A DNA stretch of 64,000 nucleotides, from the NCBI GenBank assembly GCA_964023205.1, contig OZ026835.1:35819380-35883379 (forward strand), in the 5' to 3' direction. The notes beneath the pieces are model-generated. The model saw nothing but the letters and a program-made list of their open reading frames with translations, made no database searches and was not told where the DNA came from. Source of the stretch: Lutraria lutraria. Taxonomy: Eukaryota; Mollusca; Bivalvia; Venerida; Mactridae. Of the stretch, positions 1 through 14,154 are shown in pieces (the first letter of the stretch is position 1; each line of letters starts with the position of its first letter). Both the position numbers and the translations under genes were made by a program.

Positions 1-2933
1 TCTACTTTATTTATATCCAGACATACTTCTAAATTTCTTAGTACCCAAGCACCAAGAAATGCAAGACTCTAGCAAGCTTACGAAAAGTGGATGGTTCTAC
101 CAACGAGTGTACCCGGGGTCATTCTTCGCCGTTAAAGCTACGTAAATGATGCCGGGTGTTGGGGCGACGTTTTAAAATCCCAGAGGAAAAAAAATGCATC
201 CAAGAAATACGTTTACAAAGGAACGTCAGAAGACAATATTATGAGTAAATGCACATTAGCATAAAGATTGAGATCATATCGTGGTAGACGAATTTCATAT
301 GAAAGCAAGCGTCATAACTTAGCCTTGATACACATACATTGATATTGCAAATGTAAAAACTATTTACACAGGAAATGAAAACAAAAATAATAGAGGACGC
401 CACGTGTTTTACAAAATTGTCGACCAGTTGATTAATATAAGCCTAAGTTTCTTTTAGTCCGAATGAAGAAATATATATAAGGTTTTAAAGTTGTTTTTGA
501 ACATACCTGAATACACCGTCCAGTACCTGCACGTCCAAGTCTCTATATAACCGTATTGTATGATGTGTTCACTTTTCTATGAATACGTTCTGGTTTGGTG
601 AATTGCACGAGATTTTCATGCAGGCTTGATTTATTTTTATCAATACAAGGTGTAATGTGTGTGTGTTATTAGCGCATGTAGTGTAGAGGGCTTTTAATGA
701 ACAAACATTCATAAAAGTCAAGAATCCGTGAGTATGAACTGACTATAAATTTGAGAGCTTTATTAATGCGATCATAAAATTATCCTTCTTTCAAACTGGC
801 TTCATTGAAACAATAGTCACTTGTACACCATTCAGTTAAATCAACTTGTCAAACGCAGCATTAAGTCAGCACTGTTGCATACACATGTCCTTACGGAGAT
901 GACAATTTAAAAAAAATATGTTGCCAACTTTTATTTTTGTAGAGAACATATATTACACAGATTCATTTTCATAAAGGAATTATGCCCCATAGACAAACTA
1001 GGAAAATCCCTAAACTTCCTTAAATATGTGCCGATAATGCCATGAGGTTTCCCCTAAATTGTTTTATACTTTTTTGTTGTTAAGCCTAAAAATGCTTTTT
1101 CCATGTCATATACTTATTAACAAGGGTAGATATGTCCGTGCTTTTTTGGCTCTTAGGAGCGTGTGGAAAGGTAAACAAGTATGTGGGGTAGCTTGGCAGA
1201 AGCTTATGGCTAGAATGTGGTTAGTACTGGTTAAGGCCTAAATGAAGTCCAAGAAAGCTGGTTATGATAACTGCCCGCGACCGATATGACTGAAATAATG
1301 GTGAAAATGGCGTAGCACCCGATGGAACCAAAGGTAAAAAAGCGAGAACGTGCGTTCCTCGGGCCAAATTAAGGGTCGCGGGGACAATAAGGGTAGGTGA
1401 GATTGCCAGAAACTATAAACTGTTTTACGACTTTACATGAAACACCACGTGTCACCTACCGTGAGTAGTTTATCGATGAGCTTCCTACAATCTCTATGAA
1501 TATATTTAAGGAGAAGACGAAGAGATCTGATTGTTTAATCAATGACTTCATACTTTGGTTTTAAGATGTGTCAGCTTGGCGAAGATACGTCATTGAAAAG
1601 ACAGCATTGTCCTAGTTTGTCCTCGAAACAACCGTTGTCTTTGGATGTTACAAGAAGTCTACTATAGTGGAAGATCTTGTTTTTCTTAGATTTAGATGGT
1701 TTTACGTTCTCAATAGTATCGTTATTACTTTATTTTTTTAAAGTTTTGATTGAGAATTTTTGTCTTAGATTTGGGAAAAAGGGCTAATACTTTCGATTGA
1801 GAATATCACCAGAGACATAGATGTTATCTATGTCTCCGATATGACTGAATATACATGTATGCTGTAAAGTCAGCCTCTCCCCCCTCCCTCCAAACTTCGT
1901 ACATCTATTACAGTACCAGTTATCCTCCATCTTCAGAGAGCAGTTTACTCCAGACATTGATCAAATGGTCTCTTACATTATTGATTATTTATGAACAGAT
2001 ACGTCTGTATTGAAAACACACAATTTCGTATTTGGAAAATAATCATGGCCAGCAATACCTATCAATGAAGATTTTATCAAATGTTTTAGTTTATTCAGAA
2101 GATGAGACAAAAAGCACATGCTTGTTCTAAAAATAAACAACTGGTCGTCATAGTCAGGTGATCTCTATAAATAGGTTGTCTGAAATGTTTGTTAGAATTT
2201 TGAGTTAAGGAGAGTGCATGCTAATGTGTTGATGTGTTTATAAATGATACACTCGTGAACATACGTATACAGTCAAAGCTGTGAACAAAAGTAATCTTTG
2301 GGAAAGACGAAATATTGTCTTTATTGGCAGTTGGCCCTTATTAGGAGGTCATGTTGTTCTAAATAATGAATGACAATTATTAAAAAAATGACCTTTATTC
2401 AAACGTTGGCCTTAATTCGGAGGTCGCAGCTAAGATAGGTTTGACTGTGCATATATAGTCTAGAGAATTTTATAAACCTAATTATTATTAAATAGCTCTA
2501 GTATTCACTTGGATTACAATAATTCTTGATAACACCTTGGATATTGCGCATCGATGGACCGTATGTATCATTTCTAAACTGGATGCATTATACTTCTACA
2601 CAGACTGCAGTATTCTCAGCAATATCACCCCACCCTGAGATTATAAAACAGTCTCTAAGCTCAATATTATAATATATACATTCATGCAGCATATTAGTTT
2701 TAGAAGATATTCCTGTAATTGTTTGATCAAGATATCATGTTAACAGAATCCTGTATTATTAAATATAATACTTTATAAATCTGATTTAACATGGGAGCAT
2801 CAAAAGACAAAATATGAGATTTGAGCTTGGCGAGTGATCACAAGTTTTATAACCTCAGGGCTGGAAGTGTCATTTATTGGGCTTAAAATTGTTGCAATAT
2901 GTGTACCAGTGTACTATACTCATGAATCTCATA
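1..2933. other. no recognisable gene
   Basis: AT-rich sequence with only short, compositionally random frames. I see no exon with a recognisable protein motif and good splice borders. The only clear structure is the hairpin at 1812-1836. It lies beyond the proposed 3' end of the CELF transcript and is probably intergenic or the intron of a neighbour. Confidence 0.5.
1812..1836. repeat. perfect hairpin, 11-bp stem and 3-nt loop
   Basis: GAGACATAGAT and its exact reverse complement ATCTATGTCTC are separated by GTT. No transposon or terminator context is visible. Confidence 0.7.
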
Positions 2934-3129
2934 TACAGTAAAACCTCCCCAGAGCAGCCCTTTGTAGAGCAACGACCTCTCTTATAACAACACCTTCAAA
3001 ATTTCCCTAAGTTGATATTTTCTGTAAATTTAACCTCTGTTGAGCAACAACCTCTAAACAACAGTCAATATTTGCAGCTCCTACAGGGTGTTGCTCTACA
3101 GAGGGCCCCTCTGGAGAGGTTGTACTGTA
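2934..3129. mobile_element. Tc1/mariner (pogo/Tigger)-like MITE, copy 1
   Basis: A 196-bp non-coding element. It starts TACAGTAAAACCTCCCCAGA and ends with a near-complement of that, TCTGGAGAGGTTGTACTGTA. The termini carry TA, the target site of Tc1/mariner elements, and CAGT-AACCTC resembles Tigger-type ends. A second copy is at 33191-33367. It sits just past the candidate poly(A) site of the CELF gene. Confidence 0.75.
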
Positions 3130-3188
3130 CACATATCCATATATAAGGAAATCATACAACAAAAGAACACAGGCTTCATTCAATACTT

Positions 3189-3194
3189 TTTATT
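3189..3194 (-). terminator. candidate distal poly(A) signal AATAAA
   Basis: On the minus strand AATAAA is followed at the usual distance by a GU/U-rich stretch (TGTGTTCTTTTGTTG), the arrangement of an animal cleavage/polyadenylation site. Cleavage would fall near 3165-3180. Confidence 0.4.
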
Positions 3195-4547
3195 TTCATA
3201 ATCATCTGTACAATAATGACTCACGACATAAAACGTAATACAAACTTCTTCAAACCAAATACTGGCAAACTGATTATGATCTAATGACAAAACGAACGAA
3301 ACTAAAACAATATGATAAAAAAGGATGAAATTCCAGTTGAACAAAATTAATTTCTAAAACGCATAAATTAAAAAATGTATTTTGATATCATTTTTATGGT
3401 AAAGTTTAACTAACTATGTGTATTCTGTTTACATTTGTCTATTATGATAAATTGTAAAAAAAAAAAAATTGTTTACGTTGTACCTTGATTTCGAAGTTTG
3501 AAATATATAGAATCTAATGACCTAGCTACGTCCTTGACCTTCTATAAATGGTAAATTACAGGACCAGATCATGACATATGACCTCAACACTCGTCGTACT
3601 ATGGCAATATACACTAATGTCAAACATTGTATAACTCAACAGCTTACAAGAAGATACGATATTAAAAACGTTTTGATTTTATATTGATGCGACTAGATTT
3701 CTATAATTTCTACATCTAACATCTATAGTTTAGTCTCGTTATGAATAATGAGTCGTCAGTGGTAAAATAAAATACAAAGCAAGTAAATACATGAGTTAAA
3801 TGACTTATGGCATTTTATATGGAATACGGAATTTGAATCTTTCCTTTACAAGTGAATATACTCCAATTAAATATGTATTTAGATCATCAAAGTCCTGACA
3901 TTATTGTAATTAAATAAGTCTTTTTTTATTTCATATTAATTACAACAATAAACTACTTTAAAGAGCTGAGCGATCATTTGGTTATGTAACAGTTATAGCC
4001 TCAAAATAACCAAAGAACTGATAGTTGCCATAAAATACGGCAAAAGATATCTTAAATTTATTCCACTTTATAAATTATAATAACCAACCAATACCAGACA
4101 TTAATTTGTTTATTTAAGGCATTGTCTACACACTGTATGTATAACAGCGATTTAGTTCAACAATGAAAGACACAAAAAATTAAATGGCTTCATAATTAAC
4201 ACAAGCAAAACACCACATTCTGATTGCAAAACCCCGTGCTGGAATGTTCTATGTTTTTACTTGTATCTTGTAACACTAATAAAACACATTTAAAAATGAT
4301 TTATTGCTTTGTTTTAAAAGAAGAAAAAAAATTATGTTTGACAGAAGTGTACGTCAAGGATGAAAAAATTGATAACCGAAAGTTTTACGATTAATGTCCA
4401 TTTTTGTATTACTCAACAAAGTATATACAATGGACATATACTGATAAAATTTGAGATGAATATCCATTGCTGATATTATGCTAATTTATGCATTTGTGAA
4501 GCTGACAGACTCAATGTTAAAGTAATGAAAATATTAACAAATTGATA

Positions 4548-4625
4548 CTATTTATAGATTGCTGCTATTTATAGATTGGTACTATTTATAGATACATACT
4601 ATTTATAGATTGATGCTATTTATAG
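4548..4625. promoter_or_regulatory. five perfect MEF2-consensus decamers in a 17-bp tandem array
   Basis: CTATTTATAG occurs at 4548, 4565, 4582, 4599 and 4616, exactly 17 bp apart, with varying spacer bases between copies. It fits the MEF2 site CTA(A/T)4TAG in both orientations, being nearly palindromic. It could simply be a short tandem repeat; enhancer function is inference. Confidence 0.45.
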
Positions 4626-6423
4626 AAATCCAATACTGTAATCACCCAACTAAGTTGAGTCAGTAGATGAGTATATTTCAAACCATGGAAATAAACATTT
4701 AAACACGATGAACTAAGAGCACTGGAGAATGTTTGTTTATGTCATGATTTGCGACTGGAAAATAATCAAATATAAAAACAAAACAAAAACGTGAATTTTA
4801 AATTCCAATTATTCATTTAAATATTGAACATCTATCTGACATGTACGATATGATCAATCACATGGAAACACGATACACAACGTAGATACAATATAACCTT
4901 GATTTGTGTGTTATAATAGATATTTATATGTATATATATGAATAATTCTCACAAAATGAGAATGAAAAGAGAAACTTGAATCATATACATTTTTCATAAA
5001 ATCACAATACTGTCATTGAGGCACAAGTTCTATATTTTATATTTAACAGATATAACGCGACACAATCATGACAGCCAAAACTTCTTACTTGACACGGGAC
5101 AGTAGTAATATTGACAACATGACAACATAGAACACTGAGGAAATTGTTTTGTTTTTACGCAGACATCGAAATACCTTTCTTTCTTAACTAATGTACAATA
5201 TAACAAATTCCATAAAAACACAAAAAAGTTTTTATTACAACACCAGTATGACTAACAATTGCGTCACAATGTCAACATAACATTGAGATGATCAAAATGT
5301 TTATTACTATAAAATTGGACATAATCACAGTCTGTCATGAATATTTTGTACATACATGTATATACTAAATACAAGTAAAATAGTTGTATGTAGTCCAAAA
5401 CATGTAACAAAACATAAGAAAAACAAACTATAGATTTTATACATATTTAATTGTTTAATAATTGAACGACTTAACGTAGTGTACGTAACAAATTTACTTT
5501 TAACTTTAATAAAACATAAACTATCTATATATATATATTAAGTGACACTTAACTTATTGCCAATACACATCAATATCTAGTTCTGATATAAATTTATATG
5601 TAAGTTTGCTTTCGTAACAAAAAAAGTTGACACATATTCCTGAGATACTGTGTGTAGGAGACATCAGTGCGTAACCATAGAAACATGGAGTACATCGATC
5701 GCCATGGTAACAATATGAACCATAGTTACATTTAATATTCTGCACAATTTACATATCAGACATTAATTAGATAAAGAAAACAAAAAGAATTAACATTACA
5801 TTGATATGTCTTAGCATCCGTTTCCATGACAACCATATTGAAAATAGAAGAATGAATTACAGAAACATAATAATGGTAAACTAAACATATTTTGACATTG
5901 ATTTTAATGTGATGCTGTCTTTAAGATAACAAATCATGTTAGAATGAGATTAAAAAAAAAATCAAAGACGTTTCTCGATGAAATGTTGCCAATATTTTCA
6001 AAAACATGTTGCCATGGAAATGACTGTCCATGAATTATCCAATCATATATCTATATCTAACATCCATGAAATTCATACATAGTCCTAAATATAAAACATG
6101 AAAAAATGTTGAATTTTAGCTAAAATTGTTCAACAATACTTCTCACTTTACTGTTATTTATCATGTGATATAAATGATAAAAAGTTCTGATTTTCATGAA
6201 TAAATACTGCACCATTCAAACATGTTAATCCACAAAGCATACAACAAAATTCACACAACCAATAGTCCATGTTAGTTAAATATATACCAAACTCCTATAT
6301 ATGGAAAGAGAACTCTGTATATATACAAAAAAGAGAACAAAATTACCCTATAACTCTACATACATAAGAACTTCAAAAATGATAAAAAACAGTAAAAAAG
6401 GGCTTTTTTTAGTGTTAAAAAAA

Positions 6424-6588
6424 GAAATAAAAACAAAATTGAAAACAAAATATAATTCCATTCATGCAGTCAATTCAGACTCTAAACTAAATTATCTTTG
6501 AAAAAAAAATGAAATAAAAACAAAATTGTAACCCAAATATAATTCCATGCATACACACAGTCAATTCAGACTCTAAATTAACTTTGAA
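6424..6588. repeat. tandem duplication, about 86-bp unit, two copies
   Basis: The unit begins GAAATAAAAACAAAATTG at 6424 and again at 6510. Both copies contain TATAATTCCAT and CAGTCAATTCAGACTCTAAA. The copies are diverged and have small indels. Confidence 0.75.
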
Positions 6589-6727
6589 GAATAAAAAATA
6601 GGCAAGAATGTTGAATATGGCAACAACGCACGGAATTCTGGAAATAATATACTGAATCATTCTTTGATAATTAAAAGTCAAGTCCTGATACAATTTTTGT
6701 AGGGGTCATTTGAATAAACTCTAGCAT

Positions 6728-6797
6728 TAAGCTGGTTCCCGTTAACTCTGTCTGTACAAAGCCTTTCATGCACTGCAACATAGAACGGGAACCAGTC
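6728..6797. mobile_element. 70-bp foldback element with 10-bp target duplication
   Basis: The 12-bp inverted repeats CTGGTTCCCGTT (6732-6743) and AACGGGAACCAG (6784-6795) bracket about 40 bp. The whole is flanked by the direct repeat ACTCTAGCAT (6718-6727 and 6798-6807). This is the structure of a very small non-autonomous DNA transposon, possibly hAT-like. Confidence 0.6.
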
Positions 6798-9244
6798 ACT
6801 CTAGCATGTGACCAACAGCATTGTAGACATTATCTTGAATAAATTCTATAACAAATTTCAAAACAATATAATTATCAATTTACAGTATATTAGTAGCTAT
6901 GACAACTAATTCATACATTTAATATATTTACTGGTAATTGACTGATTTAATATATTTGCTAACCTTGATGAACACAACTACACCCCTATATATTTTGAAA
7001 ATTAGACTTTCCCAATCTGTACCCTGATTTTTATGAGTATGAACTCACCCATTCAATTATAATAGACCAATCCATTGTAACAGACCAATCAGAATCCATA
7101 CAAATGGTTTAGCGCTGAACAGATCTATAAAGCAAACTTGTGTTAGTTAGATAAAAAAAAACTTTCTGACAAAAATTCATGTGTGATAGTTCCGTATTGT
7201 TTAAAAATGCAATATTTACAATGGAATGATGATTTCAGTGAAAGGGTATGCCTGATAGTAAAGATGTGAGAATAACTGCTAGGTATAAACATTACAAAAG
7301 TTGTAAGACCTTTAACGGCCCCTATCCCCCCTGCCTACATTACAGTATAACAATTTAAAATAAAACACAAAATATGATAAATATCTTTGGTGACAGTTGA
7401 TGATCAATGTTTTGCAGAATATAAAAAAATGTACCTGTGTGTAAATGATCAGGTTACATGAATCTAATGAATGTAATATAAATAAGGTCTTAGCTAAATC
7501 TTCATTAATTCTTGAAGCTATAAAGGTGATTTTAGATGCCAAAATATAAAAACATTCCTTTAAGGTTAATTGACTAATTCTTCACTTGCTAACAGTCATT
7601 GGCTTAATACAACTTTATATAGCAGACAAAGACAAATCACCAATTAGATGATGAATTAAATTAATCCATATATCAATTAACAGCTAGATTCGAGATCTCG
7701 AGCAATTAATTCTTATTCCACAACATTATCGCAAGTTTCATGTAACCATAACCATTCTTTAATCAACAAATCATGAGACCAATGTAGTTTCTAAAATTTC
7801 ATAAAAATGATTTCTGTACAAGGGCAATGAAGTCTTCATTCTTTATGCATGAACATTTAAATATCTAGATTTTAATTATCAATATTACACAGTATATAAA
7901 TGATACTGATAAATATTAATTAAATGCTTAACAACAAATGTTTACATCATATGTACAATACTATGGTTGTCATAGATACAAAAAATATACATTTAGACGA
8001 AATACAGTATTTTATACTTATAAAACTTGATTTGTAATAAATTGTAATTTTCATAGATTTAAGCCATGATTCAGTTTTCTTGATTTTAATAGTCATAAAT
8101 GAACTACATTTTACATCGGATGATTTATTTACTACTTAAAGTACTTTTATTTCTCATAGGAAATTCCAGAATCCATTGGAACTTAATTTAGAAATAAATG
8201 CCACATACTTCAAACATCACCAACAATCTGTAATTTGATTCAGAACAGCAACAGATAATTGAGCTTATTCTAAATGTCAGTGATGTGTAGATTAGGACAT
8301 CCACCCACAGCCGGATCTATATGTGGATGTATTAAGTATAAAATGATAGTTGGTTATTTCATGAATTTCTTGATAATAATATGTAAACTCCCAAGTGGCC
8401 AAATTCCAGTTTTATCATGATATAAAATACATATACATAAAAAACATTCTCTTTGAGTATAAATGACATGAACGTAACAATATCAGTACATTCTACTCTA
8501 ATTGATACTAAATATATTCTAATTTTGATTTTTTACTCTCTTTAGGTAATAATGATATAATGTGGAACTGAGTAATATGTTAATATACCGTCTTAAACAA
8601 ATAAAATTCAAACTTTGATTGAAATATTTCCAGAAGAATTAAAGAAAATATTTTCATCAAACTTCAAAAAATAAATAAAAACAATAAGACTTATTCACCA
8701 GATTTTTCTGACAAAAAAAAACAAAAACAACACAACTATTGTCATGACAACCGATCTGAAAAATTTCATCAACAATTTACTGATTTTATTTTACAAAGCA
8801 ATACTTAAATTCACTGAACATAACCAAATAAGGTTTTAATTCTTGAAAAGAGGATAAAAAACTTTCTTTTTTAAATCCACCTACAGCTATGAAGAAATGA
8901 AAAAAATTTCAAGTATCAAAATCTTGTACTTTTTGGCATATGTGTCAATTGAAAAGCAACTTTTACACATTCAAATATAACATCAACAAAATTATGCAGC
9001 AATGTTGAAAAAATTCTTCAGTTAGTGTTTTTGCCATTAAACTTATAATATTTGTGTCAGTATAATATACACGCAAGCAGTATTTGTGATTGTCCAATAA
9101 TTTGCATGATTTAAATGTACTAAATATGAGATATTTCTAAATAAATCCAAGGATTAGTACCAGACATCAACTGAAGCAAATATCTTTGCAAAATATCATA
9201 CATTTTGATTATTGCTGAGTAAAACTGGACTAATGGAATTTGGT

Positions 9245-9456
9245 GAATATTTTAGATGAGTCTGAATCACAAAAAAGCTTGCATCTTTTTAGGAGAAACA
9301 AGACTAAGCATCTGAATGACACAGACTAAATTTAATATTTACTGCACTATGAATATTTTAAATGAGTCTGAATCACAAAAAAGCTTGCATCTTTTCAGAA
9401 GAAACAAGACAAAGCATCTTAATGACCCAGACTAAATTTAATATTTATGCACTATG
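9245..9456. repeat. tandem duplication, 106-bp unit, two copies
   Basis: GAATATTTTA-ATGAGTCTGAATCACAAAA starts at 9245 and 9351. The copies differ at a handful of positions and by a base or two of indel, so this is a recent segmental tandem duplication. No coding potential is seen. Confidence 0.85.
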
Positions 9457-12000
9457 AATTTTTTGACACAGAAACATCACAAATGACTCGTTAACAAAAT
9501 CCTTTAATATAACATACAGATCACAGTAAAGTTGAGTTATGGAAAGACCTGCTTCGTTTTGTGTCTTATTTCTCGGGAGGGTAAACATTCTAAACAATAA
9601 ATCAAACCAAAGATCAACAAAAATAGAAGACAATTAGCTGGTAAATTAAAACCACCAACTGATTCCCATTAGAATTTACATTACAGTATTAAAGTCATTT
9701 CTAATTAATAAATTCTATTCATCAAATGCTTTAGAGAATGTCCAATGAAGGTTTAATTCCCATCGCAACTTGATTAGAGTAAATATTTTTTTTTATCTTT
9801 GCCATTTAATGAAAACATTTCTACAAAAATAGCCTTGTTATTTCTATAAAAGAACAAATTATCTTAACAACAATAAATTTAAGAAAATAGACACAAGAAA
9901 AATAGTGGTTTAATTAAAAAATTGAGGTAAGAATAAAAAAAATGGTTTCACAATTTTCATTTTTTTTAAAGTAAAATAAACACAAAAAGCAGGCAAAATG
10001 AGGGGGGAAACCTAGGAAAAATCTAAAAAAAAAAAAAAAATGTAAGACAGGGCCTTCTTTTGGTATTAATCCAACAAAAAACAATAATAATAGGAAAAAT
10101 TATTTAAATGAATTAAATCTATATAATATAATCATTTTCAAAGCACTTAAAAACTGGCAGTGTTTCTTGCCCTTATACATTACACATACAGAAGTTAACA
10201 AAGCTCACATCAATGCAAAAAAGTTAAACTTCTAATAAAACTTAGTAAGGTTGTAGATTTACAAGATTTCAAAAAAGAAAAAAATAATACATAATTATGA
10301 GGAAAAAGACCTTAAAAGAACAAAAAGTAACAATAGTATTACAAAGAGCACATTTTCCACAAAAGATACGTAAAACTGTGTAAACAAAGATGATAACTAT
10401 GTACATAATACTTGTCATAGCTCTGGTTTATCTGTACATGGACTAACGGAAACGAACAGATGAATATAATCCTTCAACCATTAGTTATCTGACACAGTTT
10501 TCTTCTACATAAAAACACAATAACCAGGTACCAGAAATAGAAATACAAGGAGACGGATGAGAATAAACATACATGACAAACTCTAAATGAGGATCCGATC
10601 TATTTTCCAAAACTGTTTGTTTTATTTTATAAATAAGACGTTAAGTGCAGACATATACACAAGATGCTGACAGAATGGCTTGTCGTCAAACGCTCGTGAG
10701 GCAACATGAAGTACGTTATGCAGGGACACACGTCGTCACGACGACTACAGGCACACAAGGAAGATACAGCTACATCACTTGTATGTTTGTCTGAACATAG
10801 AAAAGCAAGGAAATATGAGTGTTTTTCGTTTCACATATGATTAAAACATTGACAAATGATACAAATATGGACAAATTGTCTGGCTAACATTTATATGTAC
10901 AGGAAACATTTGATACTGTTTGAAGTTTGCAGTAAAAGAGAACAAATTTAACTGATCATTTACAAAGGTTCAATTTATTGCAAAAGTTTCAACTTTTGGC
11001 AATTAGACAAACTCTCTAATTGCTTTGAGATAATCAAATCTCTAAAAAACAGTTGAGACTTTTCTTAAAATGTTGAGATCATGAAATAAACTCTTTAAGA
11101 TGAGATCCTAAAAAGTTTAAAATTTGAACATTTTGTGTAGCAAACATTTCCAGTTAATCAAACATCTATCTTGCCACATAATCTAATCATCATCATCATC
11201 AAGTTTATCATTATAAAGCTGGTAAATATCAATGGCATTGATAAATTATAATCACTTATTGAATCAGTTATCAGAACAAACATTATGATTCTCAAAGAAG
11301 TAGAATATAATTAAATCACTTAGTACATTTCTGAGACTATCTGGCATGGTAAAGGTCATTTGAAGTCTTTTAAGTAAATTACACACTCAAAACTTCAACA
11401 GGATAAAACAGAAGTTGGTAAAATATTTATTTTGGTATTTGTAAAAGATTAATACATAATACTACATTTATACAACACTTGCAAGCAATACACAACCGTA
11501 CAAATTTACTACAACATACCGGGTAATGACATTTGGAAGAATTCAGAAGAATTCAATAGACATGCTAGTAGCACTTATTCATAATGAATAATAGAACTCA
11601 AGTCAATGAGCATTGGGAAATGAGCAAGTTTATTAGATAAAGAAACTAAAAATAAAAAAATATGATACTTAACAGTATCTAATACTTTAGTTTTCCTTTT
11701 GTTTATTATTAAGAAACAATATTCGTTTTCCAGATACACTCATGTAGCACTTATAAGGCAAGCTACTACCAGACGAAATTATCTAAATATGCAAAACCTT
11801 GTGCATCAAGAATTTTATTGAAAATTTGCTGCTTGAAAATTTTAAGTTACTTAAACCTATTTACAGCAAGCAGTAACTATCATCATGTAACAACATACAA
11901 CACTACTTTCGACAGAACAATAAGAACTTCAAATACGAGGAGGACATTGTATACACAGCATGATACTTTAGACACTCGCAATCACATGTGGCACAACTAT

Positions 12001-12112
12001 ACCCCTGCAAAATAGTAATTCATACTTCATGAACAATTAAATAACTATTCATGAAGTATGCAAGAACATTTCAAGAAATATTCATGTTTTCATGAATTCT
12101 ATTTGAAGGGGT
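12001..12112 (+). mobile_element. palindromic MITE family A, full-length copy
   Basis: Terminal inverted repeats ACCCCTGCAAAATAG / CTATTTGAAGGGGT, with TA at the borders. The interior is built from mirrored TTCATACTTCATGAA and TTCATGAAGTATG blocks. It is non-coding and is the reference copy for the family of 13 found in this window. Confidence 0.8.
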
Positions 12113-12290
12113 AATATATAAAATAAGCATTCATCATACAACATTAATTGACCAGTAACAGGAGGGTAAATTACTTGGGCAGTGTAATAAAATAAAATTC
12201 ACTGAACAGTCAAATTTGTACCATAAACTTGGATAATTTTGTAACTGTCATGATCAAAACTATACAGGAATTAATAGACCATTTTCAGCT

Positions 12291-12326
12291 GATGATGATG
12301 ATAATGATGACAATGATGATGATGTT
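12291..12326. repeat. (GAT)n microsatellite
   Basis: Imperfect GAT/AAT/GAC trinucleotide run. A shorter (ATC)n run lies near 11187. Confidence 0.8.
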
Positions 12327-14154
12327 GCTAAGGTGTATATGATAAACGCCTAACACTAGCGATCAATAATGAACCAGACAATGGAACAAACATAAACCTG
12401 GATCTAGTTTTTTCATCTAAAGTTACTAACAAGGTCCTCAGAATTTTACAGCAATCTCGACTCACGCAGAACTTTCATTTCACCCCAGTCCATATTTCAA
12501 GACATTGCAGGCATGATATCTTACATCACTTATAATTTCTCATTTTTTTTATTTGTTTTTTATTTCACTTATAACCTATTCCAGATGGAAAAGTAAAATG
12601 AGAATAAGATCCATCAGGATCCTTATTACAGCATTATACATAGATCACCATTAACTATACTTGAATACAAATCATTTCAGTTCCCTTTTCAAACAAATAT
12701 TATAAATGTTAGATCTATTTCATTGCTTTGTGTGAGTCATTTTTAGTCATGTACGTGGATATGTTGCTTTGGTCCAAATGCTTGCGAATGTGTAACGGAA
12801 TGCATTTTGCGTTAATATGTTCGCAAAAAAAGATTTTTACGCTTCTAAAAATTGCAAATCGACCATACTTTGTCCTAATGTAATGGTACCTTTTGTGTTT
12901 AACTGTGTGGTAAGAAATTTTCACAAGCAGAATATTCGCGAAAATAGGCCATTTCCACGAAACACAAACTTAACTACTTATACAGTATATACTGTGGTAT
13001 ATTTGTATTAACACGTTAACTCGGACATAAGCTTAAAAGACTAGATTCCAGGCTACACATATACATGCAAGGTATCTGAGACAAATGGTATCTTGTAAGT
13101 GCTACATTTAACACAAAATTATGTGACATATCCGAAATCCAAAATCAGACAATGATTTCCCGACATAAACACTTTGAGTAATCTGTTATTTACAGAACAT
13201 TGAATAAAAGCTATGAAACACTGTAACTGTTGCTACGGAGATAATTAACATTTAATAACTAGCAGTGTTTCTATGACAACTGTTAGAGCTAGCTGCCTGG
13301 ACGTAAGACAAACTCAAAAAGCTATCAAAGTTTTATGTGTTAAAACATCAACAATTTAATACTTCTACCCACAGTTGGACACACAGGACACACATTCAAT
13401 TAAATGGAATTATCAAACACTTAAAAAATTTGGATAAAATTAAGGAATATGATCAATAATGAAAATGATATGTTACATGAACTGATGATTCTAGTTTTTG
13501 AAATGAACAAGAATTCTTTTAAGACCATGATCCTATTAAGTCTCCTACAGCAGAATCTGGTGAAGAGTGCCTGTAAAATGGTCGTTCCAGAAGTATCCTG
13601 GCCAGCTTTACACTGATGTACTAGTGAAGGGCTGTCTAGTAATGACTGACACAACAACACTGATCATTATGTCAGCATTCAGCAAAAATAATTAAAATAT
13701 TGAGTTCACTTACCTTGCAGTTACTTAAGTCTGTATTCATAAAGTAATACAGGAATTTTTTCACTTTGAAACTGAACATTTTTATGAAGAAAAAAAATGC
13801 TTGAATAGGCAGAGGAGTTTTTATAGTGAAGATTTAAGCCTCTGGAAGGCAACATATTTAGATAATATTTTCAATATTTGTTAAGATACATTAGTAAAAG
13901 TTGAAAAATTCGAAAAAAACTCGAAATCTTAACCTCGGTGCAGTGGAAACGATGAAAAACATTAAAATTCAGGTTGGGACCTGCAAAAATACGGAAATTC
14001 CGATGTATACAGCAGGGAATAGTGTTCTGTGTTATTATTTTCCAAACATTTTACATATTCCTGCTTACTTTATGAATACAAACTTTTCATAGTACAAAAT
14101 ATAAATACAAAGTGAGAGAAGTAAAAATACCTACCAAATACGTTACAATGGCAC

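Larger units (their letters stand above)
3165..14154 (-). other. candidate very long 3' UTR of the CELF gene
   Basis: About 11 kb follows the stop codon with no further coding. On the transcribed strand it is U-rich with GU-rich tracts (for example 8712-8736). It contains only one copy of the MITE family that is scattered every few kb further right. This could be one long UTR, or a shorter UTR followed by intergenic DNA. Earlier AATAAA signals exist, for example near 11813 and in the stretch around 10620. The extent is inference. Confidence 0.35.
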
